In this document: in pieces, positions 35,721 through 40,664 of the stretch
Numbering within the stretch: the first letter of the stretch is position 1
Layout of the letters: each line of letters begins with the position of its first letter
DNA from: SZUA-35 sp965530755
Lineage (GTDB): Bacteria > Actinomycetota > Acidimicrobiia > Acidimicrobiales > SZUA-35
NCBI GenBank assembly: GCA_965530755.1
Contig: CBESNA010000034.1
Span: 1 to 40,664 of the forward strand
Length of the DNA stretch: 40,664 nucleotides
Direction of reading: 5' to 3'
Program-made: the position numbers and the translations under genes
The notes under the pieces: generated by a model
Databases searched by the model: none
What the model was told of the DNA's origin: nothing
Seen by the model: only the letters and a program-made list of their open reading frames with translations

Positions 35721-36896
35721 CTACGAGAGGATCTCCTGGTGTTCGACGAACAGGTTGATGGTGAACCGAACAAGTTCTCCGTTGATCAGACCCAGTTCGT
35801 CGCCCTCCTGTGGTTCGAAGTCGATCACGATGAGGCCTCCCGTCTGGCGGACGGAAACGACGTTCATGGTGGGCAAATTTGTCGCGAACTCGACTGCCGA
35901 ACCGATTGCGTTGCGAAGGCCGGCTTCGGCGGCGTCGGTATCGGTTCCCGGGAGGAACCCGAAGACAACTCGGCTCGACCCGTCGAGTGACGTCTCGACG
36001 ATGCGAAGTGTCGGGACTGCGATTACGGCCTCACCCTCGAACATGACCGAGCCGTCGGTATCGATCAGGGCGGTGAGGCCGAGCGAGTCCCTGAAGTCGA
36101 GCAACTCGAGACCCGCCATCAGCTGTGGCTGTTCTGCCAGGGTCGGCGCGCCGTCGTCGACAGCAAGAATCGGCTCGAGTCGGTCTCGGTTGAGGGTATG
36201 GAGAAGCACGTTGCCGTCGAACGCCGTGAGCTGACCCGTTTCCCCAAGGGGTCGGACGTTCGAGCTGTCGGACATCGATGTCTCGTCTCCCCAATCACGA
36301 ATATCGAACGAACCCTCCTGGGAGCGGATGTCTTGCCCGGCCCAGGCCGGAGCGGCGGCACGATCGAGAACGGCCGAGGAGTCACTGTCGAGTACGAGAA
36401 AACTTGTCGAGCGGCCGTTGAAAGGAGAGAGATTCACTGCTCGATCGATGTCTTCGAATCGGTACCCGAAGGTGGCTTCGTGCTCGGCGGGGAACCGGAT
36501 TGCCGTGATGATCTCCGACGGCAGGTTGGGAGCCCAGTTGAGGGCGGAAGGCGAGGAGAGCGTCGTGCCGTCGACATCCATCTCTTCGACCTCGCCCTGC
36601 CGTGCGACCGTGATGTCGAGGTACGTGAATGCGATCTGGTCCTCGAGGGGGGCTCGCTCGAGCAGGCGGAGCAGCTCAGGATCGATGGTGTTGTTCTCGG
36701 CATCACCTGGTCCGGGTCCGGCGATGAGCTCATCGCCGGACGTGCCGGCAAACGACAAGTAAGCCGCACCGGCGATCAGGGCCACGATCAGGCCGGCGAA
36801 GGCGAATCGGGGTGCCATGGATGGGGCCCGGTGAAGCGAGTGAGCGGTGGCCACATCGGTGTAGTGGCGCGTGAGGCGGTCTTCGAGGTCAAGCAT
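35721..36896 (-). CDS. Membrane-anchored partner of ECF sigma factor
   Basis: The 391-residue product has a short N-terminus (1-30), a span at about 31-50 and a long extracytoplasmic part of acidic, beta-rich sequence with no recognised domain. The start ATG at 36896 overlaps the sigma gene end by eight bases. No zinc anti-sigma motif is present. It is the obvious candidate for a sigma-regulating membrane protein, by the same architecture (small cytosolic end, one span, large outer part) as the protein encoded at 11012-12697. Function is inferred from context. Confidence 0.6.
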   Translation of the reverse strand: MLDLEDRLTRHYTDVATAHSLHRAPSMAPRFAFAGLIVALIAGAAYLSFAGTSGDELIAGPGPGDAENNTIDPELLRLLERAPLEDQIAFTYLDITVARQGEVEEMDVDGTTLSSPSALNWAPNLPSEIITAIRFPAEHEATFGYRFEDIDRAVNLSPFNGRSTSFLVLDSDSSAVLDRAAAPAWAGQDIRSQEGSFDIRDWGDETSMSDSSNVRPLGETGQLTAFDGNVLLHTLNRDRLEPILAVDDGAPTLAEQPQLMAGLELLDFRDSLGLTALIDTDGSVMFEGEAVIAVPTLRIVETSLDGSSRVVFGFLPGTDTDAAEAGLRNAIGSAVEFATNLPTMNVVSVRQTGGLIVIDFEPQEGDELGLINGELVRFTINLFVEHQEILS

Positions 36897-37392
36897 CGTG
36901 GGTCTCCAGTCGGGTCCGCAGCGTGGCCAGTCCACGAGCGATGTGCTGCTTCACCGATCCCTCGGTGATGCCGAGCAGCTCGGCGATGTCGGCGAGTTTC
37001 TGGTCTTGGCCGTAGCGGAGAGCAAGACAGTCCCTCTGTCGGTCGGGGAGTTTCGCCAGCGCTTTGGCGAGATCAGGATCTCGGTAGTGGTCGGTCACCG
37101 CTGCCGGCGGCGGAAGGAACCGGGCCAAGAGCAGCGGGCGACGCTGAGCCCGCTGCACGATGCGGACGAGGTAACCCCTTGGGTTCTCGACCGGGGGCGG
37201 TCGATCCTGTCGTTTGCGGAGGGCCTCGAATGCATCCTGAACGGCATCTTCCGCGCCTCGGGGATCGATCGACCGGCCGTACGTCACGAGTTGTGGCCGA
37301 AAGTCGGCCACCAGATCCTCGAAGGTCTCTGACCCGGGTGTGTGGTTGGCCTCGGTGGTCTCGCCCATCCTCTGTTCATCCGATCTCGTCAT
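36889..37392 (-). CDS. ECF-type RNA polymerase sigma factor
   Basis: The 167-residue product has region 2 (F-E-D-L-V-A-D-F then A-E-D-A-V-Q-D-A-F-E-A-L) and region 4 (L-P-D-R-Q-R-D-C-L-A-L-R-Y with L-A-D-I-A-E-L-L-G-I-T-E-G-S-V-K-Q-H). It is a small ECF sigma factor. The start is ATG at 37392; GTG at 37398 would add two residues. A GGGG stretch lies about eight bases upstream of the ATG and may serve as ribosome site. It is coupled to the membrane partner downstream. Confidence 0.88.
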   Translation of the reverse strand: MTRSDEQRMGETTEANHTPGSETFEDLVADFRPQLVTYGRSIDPRGAEDAVQDAFEALRKRQDRPPPVENPRGYLVRIVQRAQRRPLLLARFLPPPAAVTDHYRDPDLAKALAKLPDRQRDCLALRYGQDQKLADIAELLGITEGSVKQHIARGLATLRTRLETHDA

Positions 37393-37470
37393 CGTCACAC
37401 CCCATTGAGGAACGGGGGCCCGAAAACGATGACACGGACGACAACAAATCCCGGGAATGGTTCGGACGAC

Positions 37471-37776
37471 CTAGGTCAGCGCCCGAACCGCAGCGGTCGC
37501 AGCGGCCGCGGCCAGCACGGTCACGAGCAGCGGAAGTCGGCGCCACGCGCAGAGCCCTGCGACGCAGAGGCCGGCGAGGCGGGCATCGATGGCCAGGGCC
37601 CGGTCCGTCGTGACTGTCTGGAGGACGATGACCGCAGCGACGATGGCCAGCGGCAGCGCGGCGAGCACCCGTTGTCGCCTCGCATCGAGCATGCTCGTAT
37701 CGACCGACGTCGCGCCGATCGCCCGCTGTCCGTACACGCCGATCGCCAGCAGTCCCACCACGGCCCAGGTCAACAC
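37471..37776 (-). CDS. AzlD-family small membrane protein
   Basis: The 101-residue product has about four spans and an R-R-Q-R-V-L-A-A-L-P-L-A loop, like AzlD partners of AzlC branched-chain amino acid exporters. GTG at 37776 overlaps the AzlC stop by seven bases and has an ideal GGAGGTG Shine-Dalgarno. It is the last gene of a three-gene set with AzlC and the MBL-fold hydrolase. Confidence 0.75.
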   Translation of the reverse strand: MLTWAVVGLLAIGVYGQRAIGATSVDTSMLDARRQRVLAALPLAIVAAVIVLQTVTTDRALAIDARLAGLCVAGLCAWRRLPLLVTVLAAAAATAAVRALT

Positions 37777-38474
37777 GGAGGCACCTCCGTCGTGTTCGTT
37801 CGCCGTTCCCACATGGCGAGAACGGCGGCCCCACCGGCGAGGAGTTCGGGGACTCCTCCGGGGGTGAAGCCGACCAGTGTCAGGGCGATCAGGGCAGCGG
37901 CACCGGCGACGATCTGGCCGCTCCACTCTCGGAGCTGGGGCCAAACGATGGCGAGGAGTAGTGCCGGCAGAACGACGTCGATGCCGAGTGCGTCGGTGTC
38001 GCCGAGGTGCTCAGCGATCAACACGCCGACGACCGCGGAGGTCCACCAAGGAATGCAGAGCCAGAGGCCGGCGGCGAGAAACGCTCGGCGGGTGTCTTCG
38101 TCGGACTGCTCCCGCAGTGCCAATGTCACGCTCGGGTCGAAGCCGAGGTGCGAGGCCGCCGCTCGTCGCCATCGCTCCGGCCACAAACGCGGGGCCAGCG
38201 CGGCAGTGAACAAGCCGAAGCGGGTGGCGACCAGCCAACCGCTCAACACACCGGCCACCGTCGATCCACCGGTCGTGGCGACGGCGGCGAATGCGAGCGT
38301 CGACGTCGCCGAGTTCACGATGAACGCCGCGGCCACGACGACCAAGGGGTCGGTGCCCTGGGTGACGTGTAGCACCGACACGGCGAGGCCGGCGGTGAAA
38401 TAGGTGAAGGCAAGGGTGATTGCGTCGCCCCGCGAAAAGACGAGCCCGGAAGGGACGAGCGAGCGCCCGGGCAC
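37770..38474 (-). CDS. AzlC-family branched-chain amino acid exporter subunit
   Basis: The 234-residue protein has about seven spans. It has G-D-A-I-T-L-A-F-T-Y-F-T-A-G-L-A-V-S-V-L and a later F-I-V-N-S-A-T-S-T-L-A-F-A, which fit the AzlC family. With AzlD it would export branched-chain amino acids or analogues. The GTG at 38474 is 7 bases after the MBL-fold gene's stop; upstream residues in this frame are antisense-like and rejected. Substrate not proven. Confidence 0.72.
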   Translation of the reverse strand: MPGRSLVPSGLVFSRGDAITLAFTYFTAGLAVSVLHVTQGTDPLVVVAAAFIVNSATSTLAFAAVATTGGSTVAGVLSGWLVATRFGLFTAALAPRLWPERWRRAAASHLGFDPSVTLALREQSDEDTRRAFLAAGLWLCIPWWTSAVVGVLIAEHLGDTDALGIDVVLPALLLAIVWPQLREWSGQIVAGAAALIALTLVGFTPGGVPELLAGGAAVLAMWERRTNTTEVPPC

Positions 38475-38481
38475 CGCCGAG

Positions 38482-39108
38482 TCAGTCTTGCTTCGCTCGC
38501 CAGTCGGCGAGGTTGGCTGCCTCGGTGCCGATGACGGTCGAGTCACCGTGACCGGTGTGCACCGTGGTGTGGTCCGGAAGGGTGAACAGTTTGTGCTCGA
38601 TCGAATCCAGGATGACGTCGTAGCTGGAGAAACTCCGTCCGGTTGCGCCCGGGCCCCCGTTGAACAACGTGTCGCCGCTGAAGAGCAGGCCGTCGGATGG
38701 CAGATGCAGACAGCAGCCGCCGGGAGAGTGGCCGGGAGTGTGGATGACCGTGAGCTCGGCACCGCCGACCTCGATGATCTGGCCGTCGGCGAGCGAGTCG
38801 TCGATGCGGCGATCCGGGTAGACCACCTCCCAGAGCATGGCGTCGTCCGGATGGAGCAGGATCGGGGCCCCGGTCTCGTCTGCCAGGTCGGCGGCAGCGT
38901 TGATGTGATCGTTGTGGCCGTGGGTCGACACGATCGCTCGAAGTGTGCGCCCACCGAGCCCCTCGAGGATCGCCCGGTGGTCGTGGGCGGCGTCGATGAC
39001 GATCGCCTCACGATCGTCGCCGATAATCCACACGTTGTTGTCGACCTCGAAGTCACCACCGTCGAGGGAGAAGATGCCGGACGTGATCACTCGGTCGAGA
39101 CGGGCCAT
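38482..39108 (-). CDS. MBL-fold metallohydrolase, glyoxalase II-like
   Basis: The 208-residue product has the S-T-H-G-H-N-D-H metal motif (H63, H65, D67, H68). Later it has H-T-P-G-H-S-P-G-G, F-S-G-D-T-L-F and a C-terminal H-T-G-H-G-D. It is a two-metal hydrolase similar to glyoxalase II-like proteins. The substrate is unknown. A -10 hexamer lies 6 bases upstream of ATG, so it probably heads the azlC-azlD set. Confidence 0.85.
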   Translation of the reverse strand: MARLDRVITSGIFSLDGGDFEVDNNVWIIGDDREAIVIDAAHDHRAILEGLGGRTLRAIVSTHGHNDHINAAADLADETGAPILLHPDDAMLWEVVYPDRRIDDSLADGQIIEVGGAELTVIHTPGHSPGGCCLHLPSDGLLFSGDTLFNGGPGATGRSFSSYDVILDSIEHKLFTLPDHTTVHTGHGDSTVIGTEAANLADWRAKQD

Positions 39109-39114
39109 GCGGCG

Positions 39115-39120
39115 ATGCTA
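39115..39120 (-). promoter_or_regulatory. Probable -10 element of a leaderless MBL-azlC-azlD mRNA
   Basis: On the minus strand TAGCAT (TANNNT) ends 6 bases before the ATG at 39108. There is no Shine-Dalgarno. It sits next to the inverted-repeat region at the 3' side of the HNH gene. Confidence 0.5.
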
Positions 39121-39125
39121 GGCCC

Positions 39126-39145
39126 CTGGAGCATGGACCCTCCAG
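39126..39145. repeat. Six-base-stem hairpin in the HNH/MBL gap
   Basis: CTGGAG (39126-39131) pairs with CTCCAG (39140-39145) around an eight-base loop. It may end transcription of the HNH gene or be part of the larger repeat structure next to it. Confidence 0.4.
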
Positions 39146-39156
39146 CCTTGCAATGC

Positions 39157-39230
39157 TTGGGGCGTGGTGGAGACCCGAACCGCGATGGTTCGGGTCTGTG
39201 CCCTTCGCTTCGGGCTCCACCACCCCCCGA
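39157..39230. repeat. Branched inverted-repeat structure (three-way junction) 3' of the HNH gene
   Basis: The outer stem 39159-39172 pairs with 39215-39228 with one mismatch. Inside is a perfect nine-base hairpin, ACCCGAACC (39173-39181) with GGTTCGGGT (39187-39195), loop GCGAT. A weaker hairpin lies at 39201-39214 (CCC/GGG). The structure lies in the 139-bp gap between the stop of the HNH gene and the MBL-fold gene, so it could be a terminator. There is no T-tract. It could also be an element end, given the repeated nature of 13E12 proteins. Confidence 0.65.
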
Positions 39231-39247
39231 GTCTCTGGTGTGAGAGC

Positions 39248-40480
39248 TCAGGAGGTGGCGGTTTGTATTCGTCCGTCTGTGTCGCGCCACAACTGCCAGC
39301 CCTGCTGATGCACCATCGCGTGATGTCTTCTGCACAGGAGAGTGAGGTTGTCGAACAGGTCCCAGCCGCCATCTTCCTTGGACCGAAGATGATGCACATC
39401 ACACCATGTCCAATGGCGGTCACAGCTGGCGAATTGGCAGTGCCGATCGCGACGTTGGACGGCACGCCGTTGGGAACGGTTCACTTCGGGTTTGGCGTGG
39501 GTGTAGTCGAGAACGATGGAGCCGCCGGAGGTGATGAGGGTCCGCCATGACGCATCACAGAAGAACTGCTGCAGCACCCTGCGTGGAGCCGGCCCGGTCA
39601 AGGCGAAGGAGCCTCGAATCGATTCCCAGTCCACGTCACCGGCCTCTGTCCGGTGGTCGTCGAGGCTGAACTCCAGACCGAGCAGAGTGGGCAGATCAAT
39701 GATCACATCGACCGTGGGTCGCGACGTCTGCCGAGCACCGGCAGGTTCGCCGTCGTCTGGTTCTGCGGTGGCCATGTCGTCGTCGAGCAGGCCAGCGAGG
39801 GCGGCGAGTTCGACGAGGCGATCTGCTTGGCGTTGTCCGAGGGTGCGGGGGCCATCGATGCGGTCGGTGGGGTCTGGTGGAGTGAGAAGGCCGGCTTTGA
39901 CGATGACGGCTGCGGCGCCGTCGAGTTCGAAGTTGCCTTTGATGCCGCCGAACAGGCCGTCTTGGGTGGTGAGGTGTCGCCGGTCGAACGCGGCGTCGAG
40001 GTCCTCGTCGGTGGCTTCTGGTTGGATGCGCCAGCGCCAGGTGCGGATCCGGTCGCAGAACACCGATAACTCCACGTCGGCCGCAGCGCCAAGGAGGTCG
40101 GGGAGTGCGTCGGCGAATTCGCCACGATCGACGTGCTGAGCGAGTTTCATCAAGGCGTCTGCGTGTTCGACGGTGATCAAGCCGGCGGCCAGTTGGTCGG
40201 CGACAAGGGGGTGTTGTTCGCAGAAGCGGACGAGTCGGAGGATCTTGTTGGCTTCGGAGTCGGCGACTCGTGCGCCGACGATCAACTGGCGTTGTGGGGT
40301 GAGGTAGCCCTCGGTGATGTGGCCGTTGATGGCGTGGAACTCGACGAGTTGTGCGACCGCTCTGGCCCTGATTCGTTCTGCTTCGGCGAGGAGTTCGACG
40401 GCTTCGAGGCCGGCGGCGCGGACGTCGCGGATCGAGCGCCGTCGGCACTTCGTGGGTGATGAGATCTCCGCCAAACTCAT
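39248..40480 (-). CDS. DUF222 and HNH endonuclease domain protein (13E12 family)
   Basis: The 410-residue product has a long helical DUF222 domain and a C-terminal HNH nuclease: C-Q-F-A-S-C-D-R-H, then D-V-H-H-L, D-N-L and L-C-R-R-H-H. Members are called 13E12-repeat proteins in mycobacteria, where many genomic copies exist. They are nuclease-like, of debated role, possibly mobile-element linked. ATG at 40480 is chosen because a TACTGT hexamer lies seven bases upstream, as expected for a leaderless start; ATG at 40486 and GTG at 40489 are alternatives. A LexA-like box precedes the promoter. Confidence 0.8.
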   Translation of the reverse strand: MSLAEISSPTKCRRRSIRDVRAAGLEAVELLAEAERIRARAVAQLVEFHAINGHITEGYLTPQRQLIVGARVADSEANKILRLVRFCEQHPLVADQLAAGLITVEHADALMKLAQHVDRGEFADALPDLLGAAADVELSVFCDRIRTWRWRIQPEATDEDLDAAFDRRHLTTQDGLFGGIKGNFELDGAAAVIVKAGLLTPPDPTDRIDGPRTLGQRQADRLVELAALAGLLDDDMATAEPDDGEPAGARQTSRPTVDVIIDLPTLLGLEFSLDDHRTEAGDVDWESIRGSFALTGPAPRRVLQQFFCDASWRTLITSGGSIVLDYTHAKPEVNRSQRRAVQRRDRHCQFASCDRHWTWCDVHHLRSKEDGGWDLFDNLTLLCRRHHAMVHQQGWQLWRDTDGRIQTATS

Positions 40481-40487
40481 ACTCATC

Positions 40488-40514
40488 ACAGTACGCAGGG
40501 GGTGTGACAGTCAA
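40488..40514 (-). promoter_or_regulatory. Promoter of the HNH gene
   Basis: On the minus strand TTGACT (40509-40514) and TACTGT (40488-40493) are separated by 15 bases, slightly short. TACTGT is seven bases from the ATG at 40480. The LexA-like box lies five bases upstream of the -35. Confidence 0.5.
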
Positions 40515-40519
40515 TCCAG

Positions 40520-40531
40520 GAACAAGCGTTC
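40520..40531. promoter_or_regulatory. LexA-like (SOS) box between the HNH gene and VOC gene
   Basis: GAAC-AAGC-GTTC matches the core GAAC-N4-GTTC of the actinobacterial/Gram-positive SOS box, and the right side extends to GTTCG. It is the only such match I noticed in this gap. It could control the HNH gene, the VOC gene or both. A chance match is possible, since only the 8-base core matches. Confidence 0.45.
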
Positions 40532-40558
40532 GTAGATCGCTGATTTTCGAGAACGACG

Positions 40559-40564
40559 TACGAT
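40559..40564 (+). promoter_or_regulatory. Probable -10 element of a leaderless VOC-protein mRNA
   Basis: TACGAT (TANNNT) ends six bases before the ATG at 40571, with no Shine-Dalgarno. No clear -35. Confidence 0.5.
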
Positions 40565-40570
40565 TTCGCC

Positions 40571-40664
40571 ATGCCTTCGATCACCGGTCGCCTCGAGATC
40601 ACCCTCTCAGTTCGCGACCCCGAACGAAGTGCCGCTTGGTACTCGCGCCTGCTGGGCATGCGAG
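40571..40664 (+). CDS. VOC (glyoxalase/bleomycin resistance) family protein, 5' part
   Basis: The window shows the first 31 codons, starting ATG. The sequence L-E-I-T-L-S-V-R-D-P-E-R-S-A-A-W-Y-S-R-L-L-G-M is the N-terminal strand and helix of a vicinal-oxygen-chelate fold, with the typical D-P-x-x-S-x-x-W-Y pattern. The rest lies beyond the window edge, so metal ligands and substrate cannot be judged. Confidence 0.7.
   Translation, partial: MPSITGRLEITLSVRDPERSAAWYSRLLGMR

Noticed and set aside
34379..35773. Long minus-strand extension of the alpha/beta hydrolase frame
   Set aside because: It overlaps metY in another frame and is Arg/His-rich; the GTG overlapping the metY stop is a better start.
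39157..39230. A tRNA or small structured RNA
   Set aside because: There is no anticodon loop, T-loop or CCA layout, and the arms do not fit tRNA lengths. The branched fold is reported only as a repeat/terminator candidate.
39126..39230. Integron attC-like site
   Set aside because: It lacks the GTTRRRY and RYYYAAC core sites and no integrase is present.

Overview
The window is about 41 kb of compact, high-GC DNA. It looks like an actinobacterial chromosome, and the gene mix suggests a class near Acidimicrobiia; that placement is inference. The signs are PASTA-domain signalling, an Eis-type acetyltransferase, GatCAB, a DUF222/13E12 HNH protein, frequent GTG starts, ATGA/GTGA stop-start overlaps, and several promoters that look leaderless. 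I see no rRNA, tRNA, CRISPR array, prophage or insertion-sequence transposase. Most genes are housekeeping or metabolic.

Layout. 1-3.5 kb: the C-terminal part of a PASTA membrane protein (cut by the window edge), a DHA2-type MFS exporter, an SCP2-like protein and a two-cluster ferredoxin. 3.5-6.8 kb: a tightly coupled gatC-gatA-gatB operon for tRNA-dependent amidation. 6.8-10.3 kb: a FadB-type multifunctional beta-oxidation enzyme and a divergent Eis-like acetyltransferase. 10.3-13.3 kb: an ECF sigma factor coupled to a membrane protein with Gmad2 and SH3-like domains, then a small cysteine-containing lipoprotein. 13.3-18.7 kb (minus strand): a four-gene double ABC exporter (ATPase-permease-ATPase-permease, all overlapping), followed by a flavin-type oxidase and a MATE exporter. 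18.8-22.2 kb: a superfamily 2 helicase, a dienelactone-hydrolase-like enzyme and a YihY/BrkB membrane protein. 22.3-25.3 kb: lon, divergent from a gene whose product has a ribbon-helix-helix-like C-terminus, with a palindrome between them. 25.4-30.2 kb: a NadD-like nucleotidyltransferase, an M1 metallopeptidase lipoprotein, a PaaI-type thioesterase, a frameshifted DUF885 gene and a YjdF-like membrane protein. 30.2-32.6 kb: a nitroreductase and a 3-hydroxyacyl-CoA dehydrogenase, separated by a gap holding a perfect 24-bp inverted repeat. 32.6-37.4 kb: a secreted DUF4214 protein, metY coupled to an alpha/beta hydrolase, and a second ECF sigma/membrane-regulator pair. 37.5-40.7 kb: AzlD, AzlC, a metallo-beta-lactamase-fold hydrolase, a DUF222-HNH protein, and the first 31 codons of a VOC protein.

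Themes. Acyl-CoA and lipid metabolism recurs (FadB-like, HACD, thioesterase, SCP2). Membrane export is rich (MFS, MATE, double ABC, AzlCD). There are two ECF sigma modules. The features most worth a second look are non-coding or regulatory: a 95-bp nested palindrome between convergent genes, the perfect 24-bp inverted repeat, the palindrome in the lon intergenic region, a LexA-like box next to the HNH gene with a branched inverted-repeat structure at its 3' end, and a probable slippage deletion in the DUF885 gene. I did not find a clearly new multi-gene defence or biosynthetic system.
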